Source of the DNA: Zygnema cylindricum
Taxonomy: Eukaryota > Streptophyta > Zygnematophyceae > Zygnematales > Zygnemataceae
Reading direction: 5' to 3'
Assembly (NCBI GenBank): GCA_037447655.1
Contig: JBBHKE010002277.1
Span: 29,571-93,570, forward strand
DNA length: 64,000 nt
A program made the position numbers and the translations under genes. The notes under the pieces were generated by a model. That model saw only the letters and a list, made by a program, of their open reading frames with translations, was not told where the DNA came from and ran no database searches. Shown here in pieces: positions 32,601-44,912 of the stretch (the stretch's first letter is position 1; every line of letters begins with the position of its first letter).

Positions 32601-33955
32601 AAAGATGTAGAGATGAGGTTTTTCTTAAGCTCTAGAATAAACAATACATCGGAAAATGTAACTATGGATGTGTTTCCTTCTACTAACACTTTCACATCTA
32701 CCAATCTTACAAGAGTAGTAGTGACTATCCTCCCATCCCCGTATTCTATCTCTACGGTGGGAATATTTTTAATCTTAGTGAACAAGTATTTATCCTTACA
32801 CATGTGCATGGAGGCACTTGAATCTACAATCCAATCTACCTCACCTTCTAATCCACCGAAAGCACATTTCTGCTTTCATGGAATTTTGACCTTGTTTTTA
32901 GCCTCAAACTCCTCATCCAATAACATCTCATTTTCCTCCACCTCGAACTCCGCCTCATGTACCTGTGTCACAAGGGCCTTTTTCTTTCCTCTCGGGGGTC
33001 CACTTGTTTGCCCCTCCTTTAACCGCAACTCTGTTAACTTAGTGCACTCCGCCATATAGTGCCGTGGTTTCTTATAAAAGTGGCACAAACCCTTGGGAGC
33101 CCTTGGTCTGAACTCGTCGGTCTGATTTTTTTGCCCCTTCTCTCTATAATATCCAACCGGTTTCCTGAAATCATTGTTCCTCCAATCGGTCCCAGGTGCC
33201 AAGGCTTGCCCACTCTTTCCTCCCCTTCGGGTCTCAATCGTATTCTCTTGAACGAGAATCATCCCTTCCACTAAATTCCATAGCCACCTTGAGTCCGGCA
33301 AGTCCTGCATATGGTTGTCTATGTTCTCGAACTCATCTAGTAACTTCATGAGCAAGCAGTTAACATTCATCTTTTCAGTTTTAACATGTCCAACACTCTC
33401 TAGCTCCATGAAATGTGTTGCGAGCGTATTACCAAAATCTAACATATTCCCCCCTTGTATACATATTTGTTAATTTTATGATCAGCCAATTGCTGTTGCT
33501 GAATCGTACCACTTTGGTACATCTCTATGAGAGCCGCCTAAAGATCGAATGCCCTCACTACCTGCGAATGAAGAGATGTAAGCCCTTGAATAAGATGGCG
33601 GAGGATAAAGTGCTTTGCCGCCATATTGTTTTAGTCCCACCTATCGGTATCATTCTCCTCGTTTCTCGGAATAGGTGACTTGAATGGCGAACCAATTTCT
33701 ATTAGTGTGACCGTCTCCTTCTTCTTTCCTTTCTCCACCACCTCCCCTTCGTTTGACTCCTCCGTTGGAGATGGATCTGCATTTTTGGTGAATTTGCTTC
33801 TTGTAAACCCTAGAGGGATCCCAAGAATGGATGGATGCCTTACCCGTCCACTCACTATTCCCTACAACCTTTTATCACATAGAGCTCATGTCATCATACT
33901 TTCCCAGTATATAAAGCCGGTTCCATTGAAGTTGGGTACCCTAGAGGGTGGGCCC
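29615..33955 (-). pseudogene. Element C: broken copia gag-pol
   Basis: From right to left: gag (33900-32900) with zinc knuckle CHFYKKPRHYMAEC, whose second cysteine is replaced by tyrosine; protease with its conserved region (32790-32860); integrase with MLWHKRLRHVNLDKLREMKK (near 32400) and RSDNGGEYTS (near 32040); reverse transcriptase (31615-30370), in which the YVDD tyrosine codon is TAA (near 30620); RNase H with TWSDASYGDAPMKRCTFGYV (near 30070) and KYHFKAKTHGH. Frames are broken by many stops and shifts, so it is a fossil. Its primer-binding site was hit by element A at 33956. Confidence 0.88.
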
Positions 33956-34994
33956 TGTTGAAATTTATAGATTTCTATAGTATTTTCTAGGTTTAAATAA
34001 GTTTTTATAGAAGGAAAAGAAAAAGGACGGACACCATGCCTCCACCTCCGCTCTCTAGCCACCATACTTGTTGTAGTCACTGAAGGTAAGAGAGAGAGGT
34101 TGATCCATGGCTGCATTAGTTCAACAAACAGCTATTTTTAGTAGGTTACTAAAAATATACTTGACGGACCAGAGATTTGATCCCGGTACCCGCAGTTCGT
34201 CAAGTTGACCGGTAACGGTCAGCTTTATCCTAATAGACTAGGACCAATGCTAAGTGCTATGGTATGTGATAGATATATTTTTAGTTCGAGTGGATAAAAT
34301 TCATTTAACTAGAACTGTATACGGCATACATAGATTCAGTTATATAAAGTACATCGTACGACGCTAATTCAAAACGGATACCACGCATTTTATTTCGACA
34401 TCGGAACAAATATCGCGCAAGTATTTATTATGGCTAAGATTGCGTTTCGCATAAAATCCAACGGCGCACATCATCGCCGAAATCCCGGAGTGGTCACTTT
34501 GGCGTTTTGTGACGTGGCATGACCTGGAGCCACGTGGAGAGATGACATTCGGTCATAGGAATTCCGAGAAACGTACGGACGAGTGAAAAGCGGACACGCG
34601 TCCACTTAATAGCCTTGTCGTACATAGGCCGTACAAAAGGTACATCGGCAGTAGTACTTTTTGTGTACGATACAGTAATGTGATTGGTCCGTACTTCAGT
34701 AGATAGGAGTTATTAGAGAGAATCAGGACTTAGAAAATTTTGGTAGGTAGTCACCTCTCCCTTTGAGAGTTTGTACAAATTGGCATCTTTAGTGCCTCAT
34801 AACTTATCGGCTGGTTGGCCGTTTTCAGTGATTCTTTTTGCTACAGACTCAAAGGAGTCCAGGCTGCACAGGGGTGCAGTCAAATTGTCAGTTTGCCTTC
34901 TTGGGCAGAAGTGGTCGTGGCTTAAAGTGGGTTAGTTAAATACTATCTAGAGGCTTCTTGTATTCTGTAGTCCAATGGAGGACACAGAATTGCA
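33956..34994 (+). repeat. 5' LTR of element A
   Basis: A 1,039-bp LTR beginning TGTTGAAATTTATAG and ending GACACAGAATTGCA. The 3' LTR (39339-39632 plus 45842-46586) has exactly the same total length. In about 110 bp compared (from 34261) I see four differences. It contains a TATA-like TTATATAAAG (34332), a cluster of GTAC words with ATTGG at 34617-34700, an antisense tRNA-like hairpin near 34160-34245 and, near its end, the gag ATG (34975). Confidence 0.92.
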
Positions 34995-37900
34995 GGTTAT
35001 GGGCCCACCCTCTAGGGTGCCCACCTTCAATGGATTTGGGTTCATCTATTGGGAAGCCATGATGATGGGAGCTTTGTGTGAAAAACGATACTGGGGTATC
35101 GTTAGTGGAGAAGTGAAACGTCCACCTTCGGGAACTCCACCAGGATTTGGGGGAGTAAGGTTTTCTGCAACAACGGATGCCTCAGCGGTGGAGACAGATG
35201 ATGGGGACAGTAGTGTGTCCGAAAAGGAAAAAGGGAAGGAGACACCCCTCACTCTTATTGCCACAGTATCGGGAGCGGCGATCGTGAAGACCGTGGAGAA
35301 CGATACTCAAATGTGGGAGGATGTAAACATGGCTGCCAAGAACTTCATTCTGAGGCACCTCACTCAAGGTTTGGCCACTCCTCATCTTCACATTTACAAG
35401 GCCGAGGAGTTGTGGGAGAGTTTAGTGGAGATTAATAGAACTGGAACTATTCAGGAGCTCTAGTTGGTTGAGCAAAAGCTATTGAGTTACACTTACAAAG
35501 GAGGAAAGATGTTAGATTACTGTAATGATCTTTCTTCTTTGTATATGGAAATGGAAAGTGCCGGGTGGACAGGTACAATGAAAATGAAAGTTAACACCCT
35601 TATCATGAAATTACCAGATGAGTTCGAAAACATAGTGTACCAAGTACAGGGAATGCCTGATAGTTCATGGAAATGGAACACAAAAGTCAGGATGATACTT
35701 GTGCAGGAAAACACAATGGAGATTAGGAGAGGAGGAAATAACATTTAAGCTCTAGCAGCAGAAGGGGACCGATAAGGGAAGGACACGAAGAAACCTTATA
35801 GAGGGGAAAAAGATCATTCTGGGGGACAGAGGCCCCCAAAGGGTCTTTGTCATTATTGCAAAAAGCCGAGACACTTTATTGCACATTGTGTCAAGCTATC
35901 AGAGCTGAGGCTCCAAGAGAACCGTGGAGGAGGTTCTTTCGGAGGGAATAAAAAGGCACTTGTGGTTACAAAAGTGTCAGGAGAAACCGAGGATGAGTCC
36001 TCTGAGGAGGATGGGGAGCTTCTTCTTGACAAGAGTCTGGAGGAGAAGGAGATCCCTCGGAAGCAGAAGTGTGCCCTTAGAGCCATTCGGGAAGATCCAC
36101 AGGAAGGATGGATCATCGACTCAGGTGCATCCATGCATATGTGTCGTGATAAAGAGCTCTTCACTAAGCTAAAAAAGATTCCTACTCTAGAGATAGAGTA
36201 TGGGGATGGGAGAGTTGTTACTACAGATCTAGTGGGATCAGTAGATCTAAAAGTCTTAGTGGAGGGTAAGACTTCTATACTTACATTCTTAGATGTACTT
36301 TACATTCCTCAGCTGAGTAAAAATCTTGTCTCTACGTCTGTGTTAGATGACAAAGAGTTTGATACTTTCACCAGAAAGGGAGTCTTTACAGCTAAGTATG
36401 GGAATGAAGTTTACTTCACAGCAGATAACGGTAGCCAAGGAATGTTTAGGCTTAACCTGAGTAATGAAAAGAAGAATACTTATTATGTTGGTGTTCCTAA
36501 GGAGATGATTTGGCATAAGCGGTTGGGGCATGTGCATTTTGATAGGTTGAGGGAAATGAAAAAACTTGGGGTAGTAGATGGCATTGAGTTTGAGGATAAT
36601 GAAATGAGGGATGATTGTAGTGGTTGTGCTCAAAGTAAGGCTCACAGACTTCCCTTTCCCAAAGCCGCCACATATAGAGGTGAGAAAGTGTTAGATTTGG
36701 TCCACACAGATATTTGGGGACCTGCAAAAGTACCTTCGGTTGGAGGAAAGAGGTTTATGATGACAATAACTGATGACTGGTCTAGATACTCTAGAGTCTA
36801 CTTTCTGAAAACAAAGTCTGAAGCATCAACTTACTTCAAAGAATATAAAGCTTGGAGTGAGAAGTTGCATGAAACCCCTATTAAGAGGATAAGGAGTGAT
36901 AATGGGGGGGGAATATACCTCTAACGAGTTTGACGAATATATGAGAGATGAGGGAGTGCAGCACCCGAAAACTGTACCATATAACCCGGAACAAAATGGG
37001 GTAGCTGAGAGGTTGAATCGAACACTAGGAGATAATGTGCGCATTATGTTGGCAGACAAGAAAATAGGAAAGAGATTTTGGGCAGAAGCAATGAACTGTG
37101 CCAACTACATTAAGAATAAAGTCCTTACCTCAGCTGTAAAGGGAGTGACACCTTATGAGAGATGGGTTGGAAGGAAACCAGATATCTCACACCTTAAAGT
37201 ATTTGGTAGCTAAGTTTACAGTCTTGACACGGATAGGAAAAACTGGAAACTAGATGCTAAGGGAAAACCTGGATACTTTGTGGGATATGATGAGGATGTT
37301 CAGGGATATAGAGTCTATGACTTAGGAAAGAAAGATATCATTCTGGTCAAACACTTAGTTGCTATGGATGAAGGGAAGTCATTTGACCCCTTCAAATATA
37401 AAAAAAAGATAAGGATCAGATTTGAGTCCGAATGTGATGAGAATTTGGTCGTTCCCGAAAGGGACATGAGTGAAACCGTGATTACAAATTCAGGGGAGAT
37501 CGAAGATACAGGAGACTCACTGGAAACCTCACATACTCCTATGGACTTCGAGGAGATAGAAGAAGCGGGACAAGAACCGGTTTTCATGGACAGGGGAGCC
37601 GATGAGACAGTGAGAAGAAATCCAAGACTTCCATCCATTCCAGCTTCGGAGTTTGAGGGAGGAAGGAGGAGCAACAAAAGGATACAGGAAAAAGAAGCTG
37701 CCCATAAGGTAACTAAGCTATCTCACCCAGATGAGCCTCAGTCTTACTTAGAGGCAGTGAATAGTCCAGAGAAAGAAAGATGGATTAGAGCCATAAATGA
37801 TAAGATGGCTTCTATCATGGAAGCAAATACTTGGGAACTAGCGGATTGCCCTCCAAACAGAAAACCTATTGGATGTAAATGGGAATTTAAACTAAAACTG

Positions 37901-39325
37901 AACCCAAATAATACAATTGAGAGGTATAAGGCTCGATTGGTAGCAAAGGGGTTCACCCAAAAAGAGGGGATTGACTATGAGGAGGCCTTTGCTCCAGTTG
38001 TTCGGTTCCCATCGGTAAGGATTCTCCTCAGTCTGGCCGCAGCGGAAGACATGGAAATACACCAGATGGACATTAAGACTGCTTTTTTTAATGGTGAGTT
38101 AGAGGAAGAAATTTTTATGAGGCAACCCGAGGGGTTTGTGGAAGAAGGAGAAGAGAGCAAAGTTTGCAGGCTCATAAAGTCCTTATATAGACTGAAACAG
38201 GCTCTCCGACAATGGAATAAGAAACTAGATGAGTTTCTCACCGATCTGGGATACATCCGGATCAGCTCTGACCATTCTATCTATATGTTTGAAGATGAGA
38301 ATGGTGTCATTTTTATTGCAATTTATGTGGATGATCTGCTTGTGTTAAGTAAGTCTTTGGAGAATATCAATAGGCTAAAGAAAGATCTTAGGGGGAGATT
38401 TGATATGAAGGATTTAGGGGAGGCAAAATATATTTTGGGGATCCAAATGGAGAGAGATAGGGGAAAGAAGATTATCAGACTTACTCAGAAAGAAACAATA
38501 GGTAATATGCTTGAGAAATTCCAGATGGAAAATGCTAACAGTTGTACCACTCCCATGGACTTGAAAAAAGTAAGTGATGGGAGTGTAGAAGGAGGAGTGA
38601 TGATCTTAGACGATCACATGAGTTTAGAAGTGTGAGAGTTCATGAAGTCTATCCCTTATAGACAGGTCGTAGGAAGCTTAATCTATTTTATGAACTGTAC
38701 CAGGCCGGACATAGCGGCAGCAGTTGGAGTACTCAGTAGGAGTCTTAATGATCCTAGAAAGAGAGACTGGGAGGCAACCAAGAGAGTCATGAGATATCTG
38801 GTTGGACCCAGAGAATTATGGTTGCATTTGGGAAGGAAGCACACTAATATCACCACTTGGAGTGACGCCAGTTATGGGGATGCACCTATGAGAAGATGCA
38901 CTTCTGGATAGGTTTTGTATGTGGGGGAAGGTGCTTGCTGTTGGAGCAGTAAGCAACAAAAGGTGGTTGCTCAGTCTACTATGGAGGCGGAGTATATGGC
39001 GTCTTGTTCTGCTGTAATTGAACTAATGTGGGTGAAATCATTGTTACAAGAACTGGGATTTATGAAGGAGGGAGTGCTTGAAATCTTTTGCGATAACCAA
39101 GCTGCAATTGCAATTGCAGCCAATCCAAAACACCATTTAAAAGCAAAACATATGGACATAAGATTAAGCTTCGTAAGAGAAAAAGTTGAAAATAAAATTT
39201 TAAATCTTGTGTATAGACCTGATGAAGAAATGGTGGCTGACATGATGACCAAACCTGTGCCCTCTCCTAAACTAAAATATTGTCGGGAAAAATGCGGGTT
39301 GAAAGAAAAATTAAAAATAGACTAG
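34975..39325 (+). pseudogene. Element A: copia gag-pol, broken by stops and one frameshift
   Basis: The gag ATG (34975) is inside the LTR; gag continues through the primer-binding site as QVMGPPSRVP. The zinc knuckle CHYCKKPRHFIAHC is near 35848-35889. The protease motif WIIDSGASMHM is near 36110, integrase HKRLGHVHFDRLREM near 36515 and RSDNGG near 36893. RT has KARLVAKGFTQKEGIDYEEA and YVDD (38324-38335); RNase H has TWSDASYGDAPMRRCTSG and AEYMASCSA. Breaks include TAG at 35461, TAA at about 35746, TAA at 37211, TGA near 38633, TAG near 38910 and one extra G in the G run near 36908. It is non-functional, but the domain order is intact (PR-IN-RT-RH, the copia order). Confidence 0.92.
34995..35009 (+). 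promoter_or_regulatory. Primer-binding site of element A (internal tRNA-iMet type)
   Basis: GGTTATGGGCCCACC starts directly after the LTR and is an exact 15-base complement of the plant initiator-methionine tRNA anticodon arm. It is read as gag codons V-M-G-P-P. Confidence 0.88.
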
Positions 39326-39338
39326 AAAATAAGGGGAG
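39326..39338 (+). promoter_or_regulatory. Polypurine tract of element A
   Basis: AAAATAAGGGGAG lies directly before the 3' LTR (TGTTG at 39339). It would prime plus-strand synthesis. The same motif precedes the LTRs of C, E and G on the minus strand. Confidence 0.85.
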
Positions 39339-39632
39339 TGTTGAAATTTATAGATTTCTAGAGTATTTTCTAGGTTTAAATATGTTTTTATAAAAGGAAA
39401 AGAAAAAGGACGGACAGCCTGCCTCCACCTCCGCTCTCTAGCCACCATACTTGTTGTAGTCACTGAAGGTAAAAGAGAGAGGTTGATCCATGGCTGCCTT
39501 AGTCCAACAGACAGCTATTTTTAGTAGGTTCTAAAAATATACTTGACGGACCAGAGATTTGATCCCGGTACCTGCAGATCGTTAAGTTGACCGGTAACGA
39601 TCAACTTTATCCTAATAGACCAGGACCAATGT
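39339..39632 (+). repeat. 3' LTR of element A, first part
   Basis: It matches the 5' LTR from its first base. It is interrupted after CAATG (39628-39632) by element B and resumes at 45842. The two parts sum to 1,039 bp. Confidence 0.92.
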
Positions 39633-40623
39633 GTTGATTTGAGGCAGCTGGTGCCACTGAAGAAGATGAAGAAGCACCAGCAGTTGCAATGATAATCAAT
39701 TGTGCAAAGAGGAAACTCTCACGAAATCCCACAAACAACCAACTTCACAATGAAGCCCCAAACAAACCATACACACGCTAAGTCTGCAAATTTGCCACAA
39801 TATAAAATATAAACCAAAGAACCCACATGCAAAATTTCACAAAGTTTTGCCAAAAGATCACAATGATCTTATAATTCAAACACACCCAAAAACAGCTTCG
39901 CAGTTTTTCCTACACAACAATCCTACTTTTCCTAAAGTAATCTAAGTCCTATATGTACAAGTGAGCCTACGGTTGATCACACCGTACTACAACTAGCGTG
40001 GTCAAATGGTACACTACTCTTTATTAACAAAAGTCCCACCGTCGAATGCACATAATTATTTCCACTAATCAGACAGCAGCTAGAAATGAAATAGTACGCG
40101 GTTAAAGTTCGTCCGCTGAAATGACGGTACAGTCAATACTTCTCTTCCAAAAATGACGGCGGACTTCGTCCGCTTTCCACGTATTCTTTCATCACCGAAG
40201 ATGAACCTCCACGTATAAATTTGGTCCTCAAATGTAACTGTACCTTTTCTTCTAGAACAACCAAACTTGACTTTCTCACGGACCGACACGTGTGCCTAAA
40301 GTGCACCGAATCTGTGTACTCCCTTTCGAGTTACATACTCACTAAATCATGTCCCCGTCAATTTATTTTCACACAAACTGACTCATATTCAGAACACCTT
40401 TCTTACGCAGACTGCTATGACTGCTATGACTGCTATGACTGCTATGATCTGTCAGCGCAGCTGTGATATTAGAGCAACGCAGCTGCGATGTCAGATCAGA
40501 GCACCATAGCAGCACAGCAACAAGTGTAAAGTGCTCAAGGTTTCTAGCTGCGATGTCAAACTTAGCGCAGCATGGCAACATAGCAGCAAGATATAGAGAG
40601 AACTTAAGGTTTCCAAAACAACA
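39633..40623 (-). repeat. 3' LTR of element B
   Basis: A 991-bp LTR, 8 or 9 bases longer than its partner, chiefly because it has an extra copy of the 9-base unit GACTGCTAT near 40410-40445. The position matching the gag ATG of the 5' LTR is altered here (CAT became ATT on the plus strand). Confidence 0.9.
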
Positions 40624-40689
40624 CTCCCCTAAACCTTTAGACTCTCTCAGCCACTGAGTCCACATTCCTCTCTTCAGAACTTCAACTTA

Positions 40690-43600
40690 GGTGCAGGTAA
40701 AGACTTAGTCATCGTATCTGCTACAATCTTCTCATTCGGAAGATAACTTAGCTTTTAAATTTTGTTCATCACCTTCTCTCGTACAAAATGCAGCTTGATG
40801 TCAATGTGCTTGCTTTTGAAGTGATGACTCGGGTTGGATGCAATCGCAATAGCTGCTTGGTTGTCACACCACACTATTTGAGGTCCGGATTGCATAAAAT
40901 GAAGTTCTTGGAGGAGCGACTTCACCTATAGTAACTCCTTGACAGCTGAGCTTGCTACCATATATTCAGCCTCCATTGTAGACTGAGCTGTTACCTTTTG
41001 AAGCTTGCTGCTCCAGCAGCATGTTCCAGTTCCAATCTTCAAAATGAATCCAGTGGTGGAACGGCGGCTTGGCATGTCTCCATAGCTAGCATCGCTCCAT
41101 GTCTGAATTTTGACTTCATCTCCACCGAGAGCAAGTCTAAGATTCCGTGTTCCTACAAGGTACCGAAGAACCCTCTTTGCAGCCTCCCAATCTGTTTTCC
41201 TTGGATTCTGCAAACTTTGACTCAAAGCGCCAACTGCTGCCGCAATATCCGGCCTTGTACAGTTCATGAAGTAAATTAGGCTACCAATAATCTGTTGGTA
41301 TGGAATGGTGGCCATAAAATCTGCCTCCCCTGACTTCAAGGTATCGTCAAAAATGATTCCTCCATCGGTCTCCATGCCTTCCACTTTCTGCTTAAATTCC
41401 ATGGGAGTGGCACTTCCGTTTGCCTCAGCCATGCCAAACTTTTCAAGCACATTTCCTATCGCTTCACGTTGCGTTAGATGGATTGTTCCCCTATCTCTAT
41501 CCCTTTCTACTTGAATTCCAAGAATATACTTTGCCTCACCTAAGTCCTTCATCTCAAATCTTGAATTTAAGGCTGCCTTTATTTTGTTAATTTCATTTAA
41601 TGACTTGCTTAACAACATCAAATCATCTACATATACGACAATGTATATAATCCCATCTTTCCCTTCTATAACATAGACTGAGTGATCTGAGCTAATCATG
41701 ACGAATCTTAGACTGGTAAGAAACTCATCTAGTTTTAGGTTCCACTGACGTGGAGCCTGCTTCAAACCATACAAGGATTTCAACAATTTACAGACCAGAT
41801 TTTCTTTTCCAGTCTCTTCATACCTTTCAGGCTGCTTCATATAAATTACTTCCTCTAAATCTCCATGCAAGAAAGCTGTCTTAACATCCATTTGATGTAG
41901 TTCCATATTCTCAATGGCCGCTAAGGATAACAAAATTCTAACAGTTGGAAATCGGACAACCGGAGAAAAAGTCTCTTCATAGTCAATTCCCTCCTTCTGA
42001 CTATAGCGTTTAGCAACAAGCCTAGCCTTATATCTTTCAATAAAGTTATCTGGATTCAGCTTTACTTTAAAGACCCACTTACAGCCGATGGCTTTTCGGT
42101 CTGGTGGAAGCTCCACAAGCTCCCAAGTTTGAGCCTCCATTATCGATCGAATTTCATCGTTAGCCGCAGCGATCCATTGATCTTTTTCTGGAGCTGAAAA
42201 GGCTTCTTGTATTGTGACCGGTTCCATCATGCTGGCAGATAATAGAGCAGTTTTGCAGCTTCGCAATTTCGCAGCGTCGCAGCTTTGCAGCTTCGCAGCG
42301 TCGCAGCTTTCCAGCTTCGCAGCATCGCAGCTTCGCAGTTTTGGAGAGTCGCAGTTTTCAGTCAGATCCACTGATCCGACAGAAAATAGCGCAGCTTCGC
42401 AGTGTCGCAGCCTGCTGCTTTGCCTTTTTCCCCCCGGAAAATTTGAGGCTGGAATTGTTGGATCCGTAGGTTGCCACCGAGGAGGAGGTGGTGGAGGAGG
42501 AGGATGATTCTCCACAAGGGAACCAGCCGGAGGGTCCAAAGTGGGACTAGAAGAAGCGAGAGGAACACTTTCAAAAATAACATATTCTTTGATTTTGGAA
42601 TCTTTTTCAAAATCTGTCATACCAAAAACATCTACTGATCTGCTCTCTTCTTTAACCTGAATATTTCTAGCAGTCTGAAGAGTATTCCTATCTCTATTAA
42701 ATACTCTATAGCCCACGGATTCATCATCATAACCCATAAAAATTCTTGGAATCGATTTTGTACTAAGCTTAGAAATAGGGAGATTATCCAAAATAAAACA
42801 TTTACTCCCAAAAACTCGGAAGTGAGTAACATTCGGTTTTCTTCCGGTCTACACTTCATATGGTGTTTTCCCTTTTACTGCTATAGTCTCTATTCTATTT
42901 CTAATATACGACGCACACGAGAAAGCTTCACCCCAAAATTTGAAATCTATTCCTTTATCTAGTAACATAGATTTTGCACTTTCTGTTAGAGTTCGGTTGA
43001 GTCTTTCGGATACTCCATTCTGTTCCGGAGTATAAGGAACTGTAAATTGCCGAGAAATGCCATTGTCTTTTAAGTATTCAAAAAATGCATGAGAAATATA
43101 TTCCCCTCCGTTGTCGGACCGAAGGGAAAGGATCGGTTTCCCATGAAGTTTTTCGGCCCATACCCGAAAATGCTTGAAGTGAGTGAGCACTTCACTCTTT
43201 TCTTTCATAAAGTAAACCTTGCTATATCTTGAGAAGTCATCCGTAAAAGGGACCAAAAACCTGTTGCCACTGAGTGAAGGAACTTTTGATGGCCCCCACA
43301 CATCCGAATGAATAATTTGCAGCAAATCCGTTGCCCGGTTATCCGCTGTCTGAGGTAGTGGCAGCTTATGAAGTTTTCCCAAAGCACATCCATCACATAC
43401 ATGGGAATCTGTTTCTCCTAATTTAACACCATCTATCATATTTTGCTTTACCATATTATCAAGCCTTTCATGATGAACATGACCGAGCCTCTTATGCCAC
43501 AAAACATTTTCCGGAAGGACACTAGAGTATGCAAAGTCAATTTCATTAGCCAAGTCCATCCGGTACAACAAGTTTGGGCCTCTAGTTCCTACCAAAGCTA

Positions 43601-44912
43601 CCTTCCCATCTTTGCTTACTACCTTTTTCCCATTCTTTTGTAAAATTTCAAAACCTTTCATTTCTGCTACCGAAGTGGAAAACAAATTTTTTGTAAACTT
43701 TGGGATATAGAGAACATCATGCAAGGTTCTCTTTACAATCTGACCATTGATGTCACATGCTAACTCCACGCTTCCCTTTGCCGTAGCCTCCACACCGCTG
43801 TCATCCGCGTAATAAATGCGACGAGTGGGAATTGGAGTAAGCGTTTTGAAGTAAGCCTTGTTGCCGCACATGTGGGAGGAGCATCCGGAGTCCATAATCC
43901 ATCCGTTCTCTCGAGGTCCCTCCATGAGATCTTTTGCAAGAGCAAAGAACTCGTCATCATCCGATTGCGGAAATCTGACCACATCTTTCTTTTCTTCCGG
44001 TGGTTCATCTTGTGACGTCTCATCAAATGCAAGGAATGCCGCATTTTTAATCGGCAGTTTTGATGTTGGAAATTTTGGTGATGAATCCTCCGATCGCACC
44101 CTCCATCCCGCACGATAAATTCCTGTTTCACACGCTTTTATAAATGCCGGACACAGCCGAAAAACATGACCTTGACCAAAGCAATAGACACACCTATCAT
44201 ATTGCCTATAATTCTGATTGGGGGTAAAGTTTCTGTTTCTAGAAAAACCAACCGGCTTATATGTCTGTGCATTGTAAGCAACCACTGATTGACCACCATT
44301 TAATGCTATCTGAGTTGCCTCTTCGTCTAGGATATAAGCCTGAGCGACTGCTATATTCCATTTACTCTTCTCTAACCGTCTTAGTTGCTCCGCTGCTCCT
44401 CTATATTCAGTAGGAAGCCCTCTCATTAGAATCATAGCTTGATGATAAGGAGGAAAACTCCCCCCGGAACATGCATTCTCCGATAATAGAAGTTTCAAGC
44501 CATTACAATATGAGTTCATGTCACCCCCAGTATATTTATAGTCCCAATTTTTTCCAGCAGTGACAACCTCATTCTGCTCACTAGCTAAGACATAAGATTC
44601 ACTCAAGGCCTTCCATATTTCAGATGCCGTAGAAATATTGATATATGTCATGTTAAGATCTTCTGACAAAAGTAACTTCAACACATGCAATGCATCTTCA
44701 TTTTTCTTTCCAAACTCCGGATCCGTATCCGGAAGAATACCCGAAATCACATCATATAATTTCACTTGTTTCAAATAAGACTTAGTCAAATCTGCCCAAT
44801 AAAGATACTTTTGCCCATTAAACACCGCGATCCGTGAGGGAGGGCCCGTGACCTGTTGATTTGAGGCAGCTGGTGCCACTGAAGAAGATGAAGAAGCAGC
44901 GGCACTTGCCAT
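40690..44912 (-). pseudogene. Element B: copia gag-pol, single frame with three nonsense codons
   Basis: Gag starts at the ATG at 44912, inside the 5' LTR. In order: gag; zinc knuckle CVYCFGQGHVFRLC (near 44155-44196); protease NGWIMDSGCSSHM (near 43890); integrase LWHKRLGHVHHERL with DGCALGK (near 43390-43510); core motifs HSDVWGPS, LRSDNGGEY and EQNGVSERLNRTL (43300-43010); RT with KARLVAKRYSQKEGIDYEET and YVDD (41622-41633); RNase H TWSDASYGDMPSRRSTTGF. TAG at 42849 and at 40926 each stand where copia proteins usually have tryptophan; TAA is at 40755. A tandem 8-residue repeat (KLRSCDAA type) lies between integrase and RT. Otherwise one frame spans gag and pol. Confidence 0.92.
44839..44853 (-). 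promoter_or_regulatory. Primer-binding site of element B (diverged internal tRNA-iMet type)
   Basis: On the minus strand it reads GGTCACGGGCCCTCC directly after the LTR. It is the same site as in A, with three changes from the tRNA-iMet complement. It is translated as V-T-G-P-P. Confidence 0.7.
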
